30,108 nt of DNA from Pseudomonadota bacterium (GTDB lineage Bacteria > Pseudomonadota > Gammaproteobacteria > Burkholderiales > SHXO01), in the NCBI GenBank assembly GCA_023430065.1, contig JAEZCG010000062.1:1-30108 (forward strand). Direction: 5' to 3'. Positions 11,051 to 18,460 of this stretch are shown in pieces (position 1 is the stretch's first letter; each line of letters starts with the position of its first letter). Below the pieces are notes generated by a model. The model was not told the DNA's origin. It saw only the letters and a program-made list of their open reading frames with translations, and searched no databases. The position numbers were made by a program, and so were the translations under genes.

Positions 11051-11088
11051 TAGTGGCTGAGCAGCCACACGCACACAATATCTAGTGG
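11041..11088 (+). promoter_or_regulatory. Pair of NrdR-box-like operators
   Basis: Box 1 CCACTAGAATTAGTGG (11041-11056) and box 2 ACACAATATCTAGTGG (11073-11088) are 16-bp near-palindromes resembling the NrdR consensus (acaCwATATwGtgt type). Their centres are 32 bp apart, about three helical turns, the usual spacing for paired NrdR sites upstream of ribonucleotide reductase genes. Box 1 covers the -10 element, which fits repression. Between and across them GTGGCTG and CAGCCAC (11053-11068) also form an inverted repeat. Confidence 0.8.
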
Positions 11089-11167
11089 TTGCATCGATCT
11101 GAGTGGCTGCAGTCGTGGGGTGAGGGACGACTGCCGGATAACAAGAGAGATGGGGGAAGGGACAGTC

Positions 11168-14035
11168 ATGCAGCCGGCCACCGAAGCCGCGACCGCAACG
11201 CCGGTCAGCGCAAGGTCCATGGAAACTGTTGAAGCGCAGGCGCGTGATTCGCGCTACGCGCAATACAAGGTGATCCGCCGCAACGGCGCAGTCGTGGGAT
11301 TCGAGCCTGGCAAGATCTCGGTGGCCATGACCAAGGCATTTCTCGCGGTCAATGGGAGCCAGGGTGCAGCCTCCGCTCGCATCCGCGAGCAGGTGCAGGC
11401 GCTGACCGAGGCCGTGATCGGCGCGCTCATGCGCCGCCAGCCCCAGGGCGGGACGTTCCACATCGAGGATATCCAGGACCAGGTCGAACTGGGCCTGATG
11501 CGCTCGGGCGAGCATGACGTCGCGCGTGCCTATGTCCTCTATCGCGAGGAGCGCGCACGATTGCGCGCGCAGCAGAAAGCCGCGCAGGCAGAGGCCCGCC
11601 AGCCCGCGATCAGCGTAATGGACGGCGATGCCCGCCGCCCGCTCGACCTCGCCAGGCTGCAGGCGCTGGTCCAGGATTCCTGCGAAGGCCTGGGCGGCGC
11701 CGTCGATGCCGGCCTGATCCTGCAGAACGTCCTCAAGGACCTCTACGACGGCGTGTCGATGGACGAGGTGCGCAAGTGCGCGATCCTGTCCGCGCGGGCG
11801 CTGATCGAGAAGGACCCCGCCTATAGTTACGTGACCGCCCGCCTGCTGCTGCACAGCATCCAGCACGAAGTCCTGGGCGAGGAGGTCAGCCACGCCGGGA
11901 TGTTCACCCGCTACGCGGACTACTTTCCCGGCTTCATCGAGCGCGGCATCCAGGCGGGTCTGCTGGATTCCCGGCTGCGCTCCTTCGATCTGCAGGCGCT
12001 GGGGGCCGCGCTCGACGCCAGTCGAGACTTCAAGTTCGGCTACCTGGGCCTGCAGACCCTTTATGACCGTTACTTCATCCATGTGGAGGGGCGCCGCATC
12101 GAATTGCCGCAGGCGTTCTTCATGCGCGTGGCCATGGGTCTGGCACTCAACGAGCCGCAGCGCGAGGCGCGGGCGATCGAGTTCTACAGTGTCCTGTCGA
12201 GCTTCGACTTCATGAGCTCGACGCCGACGCTGTTCAATTCCGGCACCCACCGTTCCCAGCTGTCGAGCTGCTACCTGACCACCGTTTCCGACGACCTGGA
12301 GGGAATCTACGAGGCGATCAAGGAGAACGCGCTGCTATCGAAGTTTGCCGGCGGACTCGGCAACGACTGGACGCCGGTGCGGGCGCTCGGCTCCCACATC
12401 AAGGGAACGAACGGCAAGTCGCAGGGGGTGGTGCCCTTCCTGAAAGTGGTGAACGACACCGCCGTCGCGGTGAACCAGGGCGGCAAGCGCAAGGGCGCCG
12501 TTTGCTCCTACCTGGAGACCTGGCACCTCGACATCGAGGAGTTCCTGGAACTGCGCAAGAACACCGGTGACGATCGCCGCCGGACCCACGACATGAACAC
12601 GGCCAACTGGATACCGGATCTGTTCATGAAGCGGGTCATGGAGAACGCCGAGTGGACCTTGTTCTCCCCGTCCGACGTGCCGGACCTGCACGACCGCTAC
12701 GGCCGGCCGTTCGAGAAGGCCTACCTCGAGTACGAACGCAAGGCCGCGAGCGGCGAGCTGAAACTGTTCAAGAAGGTCCCGGCGGTGCAGCTGTGGCGCA
12801 AGATGCTCTCGATGCTGTTCGAGACCGGCCACCCCTGGATCACGTTCAAGGACCCGTGCAACCTGCGCTCACCGCAGCAGCACGTGGGGGTGGTGCACAG
12901 CTCCAACCTGTGCACCGAGATCACCCTGAACACCTCGGACAGCGAGATCGCGGTCTGCAATCTCGGCTCGATCAACCTGGCCGCGCACATGAAGGACGGC
13001 AAGCTCGACCATGCCAAGCTGGGCAGGACGGTCCGCACCGCCATGCGCATGCTCGACAACGTGATCGACATCAACTATTACGCAGTCGACAAGGCGCGCA
13101 ACTCGAACCTGAAGCACCGTCCGGTGGGCCTGGGCATCATGGGCTTCCAGGATTGCCTGCACCTCATGCGCGTGCCCTACGCCTCGCGCGAGGCGGTCGA
13201 GTTCGCCGATCAGTCCATGGAGGTGGTCGCCTACCACGCCTACTGGGCCTCGACCGAACTGGCGGAGGAGCGCGGGCCGTACTCGACCTTCGAGGGCTCC
13301 CTCTGGCACCGCGGCATCCTGCCCCAGGACAGCCTGGCCCTGCTGCGGGAGGCGCGTGGAGGCTACGTCGAGGTCGACACCGGGTCTACCCTGGACTGGT
13401 CCGCACTCCGGGGCCGCATCCGCCAGTTCGGAATGCGCAATTCGAACTGCTTGGCCATTGCGCCGACCGCCACGATCGCCAACATCATCGACGTCTCGGC
13501 CAGCATCGAGCCGACCTACCAGAACCTGTACGTGAAGTCCAACCTCTCGGGCGAGTTCACCGTCGTCAACGAACACCTGGTCCAGGATCTGAAGGCCCTG
13601 AACATGTGGGACGACGTGATGATCGCGGACCTCAAGTATTTCGACGGCAGCCTGGCGAAGATCGACCGCATTCCCGCCGAAATCCGCACTTTGTACGCAA
13701 CTGCCTTCGAGGTGGATCCGTCCTGGCTCGTCGAGGCGGCGAGCCGCCGACAGAAGTGGATCGACCAGGCGCAATCGCTGAACCTGTACATGGCCGGGGC
13801 CTCGGGCAAGAAGCTCGACGAGATCTACAAGCTCGCTTGGTTGCGGGGGCTGAAGACGACCTACTACCTGCGCACGCTCGGTGCGACGCACGCGGAGAAG
13901 TCGACGGTGAACACCGGGCAGCTGAATGCGGTGCCGGCCGACGGGGGAATGCTGGCAGCCGGCGGGCTGGGCTCCGATGCATCGGAGCCGAAGTTCTGTG
14001 CGATCGACGATCCGACGTGCGAGGCCTGCCAGTAA
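11168..14035 (+). CDS. nrdA: Class Ia ribonucleoside-diphosphate reductase, alpha subunit
   Basis: Reduces ribonucleotides to deoxyribonucleotides under aerobic conditions together with NrdB. Counted from ATG 11168 (GGGAAGGGA upstream) it has 955 residues; ATG 11150 and 11120 are alternatives. An N-terminal ATP-cone (about 30-130, YKVIRRNGAVVGFEPGKISV) is the dATP/ATP activity switch, followed by what looks like a second degenerate cone (about 145-230), as in Pseudomonas NrdA. Catalytic residues are all present: Cys368 (SSCYL), Asn580/Cys582/Glu584 (NLCTEI), Cys597 (AVCNLGS), the radical-relay pair Tyr899-Tyr900, and the C-terminal redox pair Cys951/Cys954 (CEACQ). It is followed 91 bp later by nrdB and preceded by NrdR-like sites. 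Confidence 0.95.
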   Translation: MQPATEAATATPVSARSMETVEAQARDSRYAQYKVIRRNGAVVGFEPGKISVAMTKAFLAVNGSQGAASARIREQVQALTEAVIGALMRRQPQGGTFHIEDIQDQVELGLMRSGEHDVARAYVLYREERARLRAQQKAAQAEARQPAISVMDGDARRPLDLARLQALVQDSCEGLGGAVDAGLILQNVLKDLYDGVSMDEVRKCAILSARALIEKDPAYSYVTARLLLHSIQHEVLGEEVSHAGMFTRYADYFPGFIERGIQAGLLDSRLRSFDLQALGAALDASRDFKFGYLGLQTLYDRYFIHVEGRRIELPQAFFMRVAMGLALNEPQREARAIEFYSVLSSFDFMSSTPTLFNSGTHRSQLSSCYLTTVSDDLEGIYEAIKENALLSKFAGGLGNDWTPVRALGSHIKGTNGKSQGVVPFLKVVNDTAVAVNQGGKRKGAVCSYLETWHLDIEEFLELRKNTGDDRRRTHDMNTANWIPDLFMKRVMENAEWTLFSPSDVPDLHDRYGRPFEKAYLEYERKAASGELKLFKKVPAVQLWRKMLSMLFETGHPWITFKDPCNLRSPQQHVGVVHSSNLCTEITLNTSDSEIAVCNLGSINLAAHMKDGKLDHAKLGRTVRTAMRMLDNVIDINYYAVDKARNSNLKHRPVGLGIMGFQDCLHLMRVPYASREAVEFADQSMEVVAYHAYWASTELAEERGPYSTFEGSLWHRGILPQDSLALLREARGGYVEVDTGSTLDWSALRGRIRQFGMRNSNCLAIAPTATIANIIDVSASIEPTYQNLYVKSNLSGEFTVVNEHLVQDLKALNMWDDVMIADLKYFDGSLAKIDRIPAEIRTLYATAFEVDPSWLVEAASRRQKWIDQAQSLNLYMAGASGKKLDEIYKLAWLRGLKTTYYLRTLGATHAEKSTVNTGQLNAVPADGGMLAAGGLGSDASEPKFCAIDDPTCEACQ

Positions 14036-14126
14036 AACGTGAACGCGCGCTTGCACTCGACGTCGAAAGATCACAAACTCAGCGGCATAAACATTGCTTA
14101 GCAGTCACGACCACAGGAATAGTCAG

Positions 14127-15263
14127 ATGCTTTCTTTCGAGGACACGACATCGGTTGCTGCAATGGGGCTCGGCCCTTCGGCTGCGTTCCTGCCTCAGTC
14201 CCCGGCCCTGTCGCGCGACGACAAGGCCACGGTGAGCGAGAGCTTCCGTCGCATCAAGCTCGAGGACAAGCGGATCATCAACGGCAAGACCGACGTCAAC
14301 CAGCTCGTCCCGTTCAAGTACAAGTGGGCCTGGGAGAAATACCTCGCCTCCTGCGCGAATCACTGGATGCCGCAGGAGATCAACATGAGCCGCGACATCG
14401 CCCTGTGGAAGGATCCGAACGGGCTGACCGAGGACGAGCGGCGCATCATCCGCCGCAACCTCGGTTTCTTCGTCACGGCAGACAGTCTGGCGGCCAACAA
14501 CATCGTGCTCGGCACCTATCGGCACATCTCCGCCCCCGAGTGCCGCCAATACCTGCTGCGCCAGGCGTTCGAGGAGGCCATCCACACCCACGCCTACCAG
14601 TACATCGTCGAAAGCCTGGGTCTGGACGAGGGAGAGGTGTTCAACGCCTATCATGAGATTGCGTCGATTCGCGAGAAGGACGAGTTCCTGATCCCCTTCA
14701 TCGACACGCTGACCAATCCGGCCTTCCGGACCGGAACGCTGGAAGCCGATCAGAAACTGCTGAAGAGCCTGATCGTCTTCGCCTGCATCATGGAAGGCCT
14801 GTTCTTCTACGTCGGGTTTGCCCAGATCCTGGCGTTGGGCCGTCAAAACAAGATGACGGGAGCGGCCGAGCAGTACCAGTACATCCTTCGGGACGAGTCG
14901 ATGCACTGCAATTTCGGCATCGACGTGATCAATCAGATCAAGCTAGAGAACCCCCAGCTGTGGACCGTCGAGTTCAAGGACGAGATCCGCGGCCTGATCA
15001 AGCGCGGGGTCGAGCTGGAATATCGGTATGCGGAGGACACCATGCCGCGCGGCGTGCTGGGCCTGAACGCACCGATGTTCAAGGAATACCTTCGTTACGT
15101 CGCCAATCGGCGCTGCCAGCAAATCGGTCTGGATACGCTGTTCTCCGGCGCATCCAATCCGTTCCCCTGGATGTCGGAGATGATCGATCTCAAGAAGGAA
15201 AAGAATTTCTTCGAGACGCGCGTCACCGAGTACCAGACAGGGGGCGCGCTGAGCTGGGATTGA
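14127..15263 (+). CDS. nrdB: Class Ia ribonucleotide reductase, beta (tyrosyl-radical) subunit
   Basis: Holds the diiron centre and tyrosyl radical that start catalysis in NrdA. ATG 14127 is preceded by AGGAA at 7-bp spacing, giving 378 residues; an in-frame ATG at 14094 lacks this. The metal ligands align with E. coli NrdB: Asp119, Glu150, His153, Glu223, Glu257 and His260. The radical Tyr157 follows His153 by four residues, exactly as Tyr122 follows His118 in E. coli. The tail ends [12 protein letters not shown]. Class Ia assignment follows from nrdA's ATP-cone and the lack of nrdI/nrdH. A terminator-like hairpin follows. Confidence 0.95.
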   Translation: MLSFEDTTSVAAMGLGPSAAFLPQSPALSRDDKATVSESFRRIKLEDKRIINGKTDVNQLVPFKYKWAWEKYLASCANHWMPQEINMSRDIALWKDPNGLTEDERRIIRRNLGFFVTADSLAANNIVLGTYRHISAPECRQYLLRQAFEEAIHTHAYQYIVESLGLDEGEVFNAYHEIASIREKDEFLIPFIDTLTNPAFRTGTLEADQKLLKSLIVFACIMEGLFFYVGFAQILALGRQNKMTGAAEQYQYILRDESMHCNFGIDVINQIKLENPQLWTVEFKDEIRGLIKRGVELEYRYAEDTMPRGVLGLNAPMFKEYLRYVANRRCQQIGLDTLFSGASNPFPWMSEMIDLKKEKNFFETRVTEYQTGGALSWD

Positions 15264-15328
15264 TGCATATAGACCAACGGTCGACATCGTGCCCCTGGCC
15301 ACGGGGGCTTGGAACAAGCAGGGTCAGA

Positions 15329-15371
15329 GGCGTTTCCGGCAGTCCGCGCGGAGACGCCCTGGCCCTTTTTT
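15329..15371 (+). terminator. Probable terminator of nrdAB
   Basis: GGCGTTTCC (15329-15337) pairs with GGAGACGCC (15350-15358) with one G-U pair, and TTTTTT lies at 15366-15371, seven bases past the stem. The loop is 12 nt and GC-rich. The gap between stem and T-run is longer than ideal, so strength is uncertain. Confidence 0.55.
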
Positions 15372-15514
15372 CGTTGCCGCGCCGAGGTCCCGGCGTGCGC
15401 AGTGCGTGGAACTGCGAGGCTCGTCTCGGCGGCGGTATCGCCAGGACGGGTGCGTGGTCGCACCCTCGGGTGCGTGGTGTCTTGTTGTCAACTTAACTCA
15501 AGGAGTGACGCAAC

Positions 15515-16009
15515 ATGGCTGTGAAGAAAGCTGCTGCCAAGAAGTCCGCTGCCAAGAAGAAGGCACCGGCGAAGAAGTCGACCGCCAAGAAGGCTGCTGC
15601 CAAGAAGCCGGCAGTGAAGCGCGTTGCCAAGAAGGCTGCCGCCAAGAAGAAGGCGCCGGCCCGCAAGGCTGCGAAGAAGCCTGCCAAGAAGGCCGCCAAG
15701 AAGACGGCCAAGAAGACGGCCAAGAAGGCGACTGCCAAGCGGCCCGCCAAGAAGGTAGCGAAGAAGTCTGCTGCCAAGAAGCCGGCGAAGAAGGCCGCTG
15801 CCAAGAAGGCGGCGAAGAAGCCTGCCAAGAAGGCGGCGAAGAAGGCTGCCAAGAAGGCTGCCAAGAAGCCTGCAAAAAAAGCTGCGAAGAAGAAAGCTGC
15901 GCCAAGAAAAGCGGCAAAGAAAGTAGAGTCCGCTTCCCCGGCAGCACCGAAGCCCGCTCCCGCGCCGGCAGCTTGGCCGTTCCCGGTATCTGGTAACCGG
16001 CCGAACTAA
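15515..16009 (+). CDS. Histone H1-like Lys/Ala-rich DNA-binding protein
   Basis: A 164-residue, extremely basic protein built almost wholly from AAKK-, PAKK- and KKA-type units (residues 2-138), then a short Pro/Ala tail ending AAWPFPVSGNRPN. This is the composition of betaproteobacterial histone H1-like proteins (the Bordetella BpH1 type), which bind DNA without sequence specificity and compact the nucleoid; AlgP of Pseudomonas has a similar repeat region. Start ATG 15515 has AAGGAG upstream (15500-15505). The repeats are codon-level tandem repeats, AAGAAG being the commonest, so length variation between strains is likely. It lies behind nrdAB but after a terminator, so it is probably transcribed alone. 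Confidence 0.9.
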   Translation: MAVKKAAAKKSAAKKKAPAKKSTAKKAAAKKPAVKRVAKKAAAKKKAPARKAAKKPAKKAAKKTAKKTAKKATAKRPAKKVAKKSAAKKPAKKAAAKKAAKKPAKKAAKKAAKKAAKKPAKKAAKKKAAPRKAAKKVESASPAAPKPAPAPAAWPFPVSGNRPN

Positions 16010-16200
16010 GCTCTAGCTCCAGGATGCTCGCGCGAGGTCTGCATCCGTGAAGGATCCCAGTCACCTCCGCGGGCTTTGTTCCTGAGCGCACGCCGCAGGC
16101 TGCTGCCACGCACCTAGGCGCTGTTCCGGCGTGAGCCGGAGACGCGATTCCCGTTCCCATTGCCCGGCGCTATAGTGCGTCCAATGCAGGCGGAGGAATG

Positions 16201-16413
16201 ATGGAACGCAGGAAAGTCAGTTCGAGCCAGATCCGCTCGGTCGGCTACGACAGCGGTTCCCAGGTCCTGGAAGTGGAGATGTCGGACGGAACCGTGTGGC
16301 AGTATTCACGCGTCCCATCCGAGGTGCATCGGCGCCTGATGGCGGCGCCCACCATCGCCAGCTACTACCGCGACAACATCGAGGAAGAGTACACGCGCAA
16401 GCGGCTGAGGTAG
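16201..16413 (+). CDS. KTSC-domain protein
   Basis: A 70-residue protein that is essentially one KTSC domain: SSSQIRSVGYDSGSQVLEVE, then DGTVWQYSRVP, and ASYYRDNIEEEYTRKRL at the end. KTSC proteins are small, widespread in proteobacteria, and sometimes linked to RNA or lysyl-tRNA synthetase-like context; the function is not established. Two adjacent ATGs exist; GGAGG at 16192-16196 is too close to ATG 16198, so 16201 is chosen. A TATAGT at 16171-16176 with a weak TTCCCG at 16148-16153 (17-bp spacer) is a plausible promoter. The 190 bp upstream also hold a perfect 6-bp stem with GTGA loop (16125-16140). Confidence 0.8.
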   Translation: MERRKVSSSQIRSVGYDSGSQVLEVEMSDGTVWQYSRVPSEVHRRLMAAPTIASYYRDNIEEEYTRKRLR

Positions 16414-16428
16414 GCCAGCTGCGAGGCG

Positions 16429-17022
16429 TCAGCACTCTGGTTCGCCCGGTGCAGGCCGCGGGTCGGGATCGAAGCCGAATCGCGCCGGGACTTCGCCTAC
16501 GCGGATACTGCTCAGGGGCAAGCGTACCCGTCCGAGATCCAGGCATGCCCCTTGGGGCACGTTGCCCCCCATCCATTGCTCCAGGTCCTCGTCGTCCGCC
16601 ACCGTTCCGTCGGCACGTCGCAGGCATGGGAGCAGGCTCGCCAAGTCGCGATCGCTCACCAGGCCGACGCCCCGCTCGAACGCGACGAGCAGGCAACCGT
16701 TCTCGTCGAGGAATGCGTCCGTGCACTCGCGCAGGCGTTCCCCACCGTGCGTAACCAAGTCGAAGCCGGCCGGTGCTGGTTCCACCCGCAGCACGTGCGG
16801 GGTGTAGTCGAGCCGCACGAAGACACGCTGAGGCCCGTTCTGAAAGTACCAGCGCCCGTCGCCGTCACGGTCGTAGTTGCGGCCGATGAACGCTGTCACG
16901 GTCCGATTGCCGATGGCCTCACCCTTGATCGACCAGTTGCCGCGGCGATCGAGCGCAAGCCAGCCGTACACGGCGGGAACCGACGGCCATTTCGCCATCG
17001 CCTGGAGGACTTCGGAATCCAT
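16429..17022 (-). CDS. Conserved proteobacterial protein of unknown function
   Basis: A 197-residue cytosolic protein counted from ATG 17022-17020 (MDSEVLQAMAKWPSVPAVYGWL). Characteristic segments are YGWLALDRRGNWSIKGE, a short RDGDGRWYFQNGPQRVFV and DYTPHVLRVEP, with Trp- and Asp-rich patches. I recall this as a conserved DUF29xx-type family of beta- and gammaproteobacteria, but I cannot fix the exact DUF number from sequence alone. The frame is open for 30 more codons upstream, yet the shorter start matches the conserved WPxVPAVYGWL beginning. A TATACT box lies six bases before this ATG, so the mRNA could be leaderless. It converges with the KTSC gene (stops 15 bp apart) and is divergent from the transferase gene. 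Confidence 0.8.
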   Translation of the reverse strand: MDSEVLQAMAKWPSVPAVYGWLALDRRGNWSIKGEAIGNRTVTAFIGRNYDRDGDGRWYFQNGPQRVFVRLDYTPHVLRVEPAPAGFDLVTHGGERLRECTDAFLDENGCLLVAFERGVGLVSDRDLASLLPCLRRADGTVADDEDLEQWMGGNVPQGACLDLGRVRLPLSSIRVGEVPARFGFDPDPRPAPGEPEC

Positions 17023-17117
17023 CGGGTCAGTATAGGGGCAGTGCGCGACGCGCGCGGCTTTACGCCGCAGTTGGGGAGCGAGTAGCATCGGAACCGTCGC
17101 GTTTGGGGACATTGGGC

Positions 17118-17765
17118 ATGTCGCTCACCTTCTATTGCGGTTCCGGATCCCCTTACGCGTGGCGCGTGTGGCTGGCCCTCGAGCACAAGGGCCTGGACTA
17201 CGACTTGAAGATGATGTCCTTCTCCGAGGGCGATTTGAAGACGCCGGAGTACGCGGCGATCAACCCCCGGCGCAAAGTTCCGGCTGTCGTCGACGATGGG
17301 TTTTCGCTCTACGAGTCCACCGCGATCCTGGAATACCTGGAGGATCGGTATCCGAAGCCGGGCGCCAGCCTCTTTCCGGGGGATGCGCAGGGGCGTGCGC
17401 TGGTTCGCCGCATGGTCCAGGAGGCGGATCAGTACTTCGCCGCACCGATGGAACGCATCGTCGACCAGGTGCTGTTTACGCCGCAGGAGAAGTGGAATTC
17501 GGAGCGAATCGCGCGCGCTCGCACCGCGCTCGCCGCCGAACTCGAGCGTTGGGAAACGTCTCTTCGTGGAGACTGGCTCGCGGGCGGTGAATTGTCAGCC
17601 GCGGATTTCACGCTATACCCGCTGATCGCACTGACCCGGCGGATGCAGCGGCGCAAGCCCGATCTGGATGTCGAGGCGATGCTGGGACCGCGTCTGCGCG
17701 TGTGGATGTCGCGCGTGGAAGCGTTGCCGTATTTCCGCAAGACATGGCCGCCACACTGGAAGTAG
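17118..17765 (+). CDS. Glutathione S-transferase family protein
   Basis: A 215-residue two-domain GST. The thioredoxin-like N-terminal domain (1-80) has SGSPYAWRVWLALEHKGLDY, the cis-proline motif KVPAVV and the glutathione-binding DDGFSLYESTAILEYLEDRYP (Glu-Ser pair). The helical C-terminal domain (90-215) contains GGELSAADFTLYP, the usual N-capping/hydrophobic staple region. It should conjugate glutathione or use it for reduction or isomerisation; the substrate cannot be predicted. ATG 17118 is used; a TTG 15 bases earlier is in frame but adds nothing conserved. It stands alone, 130 bp ahead of a small cytochrome. Confidence 0.92.
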   Translation: MSLTFYCGSGSPYAWRVWLALEHKGLDYDLKMMSFSEGDLKTPEYAAINPRRKVPAVVDDGFSLYESTAILEYLEDRYPKPGASLFPGDAQGRALVRRMVQEADQYFAAPMERIVDQVLFTPQEKWNSERIARARTALAAELERWETSLRGDWLAGGELSAADFTLYPLIALTRRMQRRKPDLDVEAMLGPRLRVWMSRVEALPYFRKTWPPHWK

Positions 17766-17895
17766 CGCCGGAACGGAACACGCCGTCGTATCAGCACAGG
17801 CTGGCGCGCAGCGGGAACGCGTGGATCGTCATAGGCCGGACCCGGGCTCGCGTCGGTCTGACGATGGGAAGCAGGTCGAGACAAGCGAGGAAGCG

Positions 17896-18147
17896 ATGAG
17901 AAGAACTGTGGTGTTCTGGATGCTGACGGGAATGGTGGCGTCGGCGTCAGCGGAGGACGGCGCCGCCCTGTTCAAATCGAAGTGCACTGCGTGCCACAAC
18001 GAGGCCAAGGTGATGGCGGGAGTGCGCAAGATCCCCGAGGCGGAGCGCTCCGCCCGGCTGGAGGAGCGCCTGAGCGCGCACTTCGCGCCCGACCCTGCCC
18101 AGCGCAAGGCCATCGTGGACCACCTGGTGAAGCTCGCCGGCCAGTAA
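17896..18147 (+). CDS. Small periplasmic c-type cytochrome
   Basis: An 83-residue precursor: signal peptide (TVVFWMLTGMVASASA, cleavage after SASA) and a mature domain of about 64 residues with the heme-binding CTACH motif close to its N-terminus (ALFKSKCTACHN). A Met shortly after (KVMAG) might serve as axial ligand, but the usual distal MPxF-type methionine loop near the C-terminus is not seen, so the coordination is uncertain. The size suggests a monoheme electron carrier or a DUF-type cytochrome c. GAGG lies just before the ATG. A perfect 7-bp hairpin (CGGTTCC/GGAACCG, 18162-18180) follows the stop by 14 bp without a T-run. Confidence 0.85.
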   Translation: MRRTVVFWMLTGMVASASAEDGAALFKSKCTACHNEAKVMAGVRKIPEAERSARLEERLSAHFAPDPAQRKAIVDHLVKLAGQ

Positions 18148-18456
18148 ACCCTGCAGGCGGTCGGTTCCCGGCCGGAACCGGCGTTGCCTGGAGCGACGCC
18201 ACATCTTGCCTGATCGCGATCAGGCCGCCCGAGGCTCGGATGATCGCCAGGATCGGGACGCGCGTCCTGCGCGTGCTGGGCGTACCGCTCGAGACCCATG
18301 TGCGCAGCCTGGGCATCGATGCGCCGATGGCGTATCGGCGGGGATCATGCCGTGCGCTGCGTCAAGGCGAACAAGGCGTGCGCGAGAATTTGGTTACCAT
18401 TATGCGAGGCGTGGCATGAAGCAGGAGGCACGCGCCTCCATCGAGGGCAGCAAGGG
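18148..18456. other. 309-bp intergenic region upstream of otnK
   Basis: No convincing protein gene of normal length. It holds the hairpin at 18162-18180, an 18-bp perfect palindrome at 18208-18225, a short reading frame at 18416-18460, and a GGAGGC-ACGC-GCCTCC hairpin (18424-18439) just before the otnK ribosome-binding region. Other frames (for example 18240-18419) are open but have no recognisable protein character. Confidence 0.5.
18208..18225. promoter_or_regulatory. 18-bp perfect palindrome, candidate operator
   Basis: GCCTGATCGCGATCAGGC is fully self-complementary with no spacer. It lies about 230 bp upstream of otnK and 60 bp after the cytochrome c stop. Perfect palindromes of this size often bind dimeric regulators, but no regulator gene is adjacent and no promoter is recognisable beside it. 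Confidence 0.35.
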
Positions 18457-18460
18457 ATGA
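18416..18460 (+). CDS. Possible 14-codon leader ORF overlapping otnK
   Basis: ATG 18416 with GAGG six bases upstream opens a 14-residue frame, MKQEARASIEGSKG, whose TGA overlaps the otnK ATG as ATGA (18457-18460). Such an arrangement can couple translation. The frame also contains the hairpin 18424-18439. The same frame is open further upstream (to 18206) but that part has no protein-like character. Could be chance. Confidence 0.3.
   Translation: MKQEARASIEGSKG

Noticed and set aside
12869..14074. Minus-strand frame of 401 codons opposite nrdA
   Set aside because: Shadow of nrdA, whose catalytic residues are all present on the plus strand.
15515..15930. Regular short repeats that could suggest a CRISPR array
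   Set aside because: Repeats are codon-level, lack unique spacers of constant length, and encode the Lys/Ala protein.
15498..16160. Minus-strand frames rich in Phe/Ala/Leu or Ser/Trp opposite the H1-like gene
   Set aside because: Low-complexity complements of the AAG/GCC repeats; not genuine membrane proteins.
18240..18419. 59-codon plus-strand frame (starting MIARIGTRVLRVLGVP)
   Set aside because: No good ribosome-binding site, no recognisable protein character, and it overlaps other open frames in a GC-rich gap.
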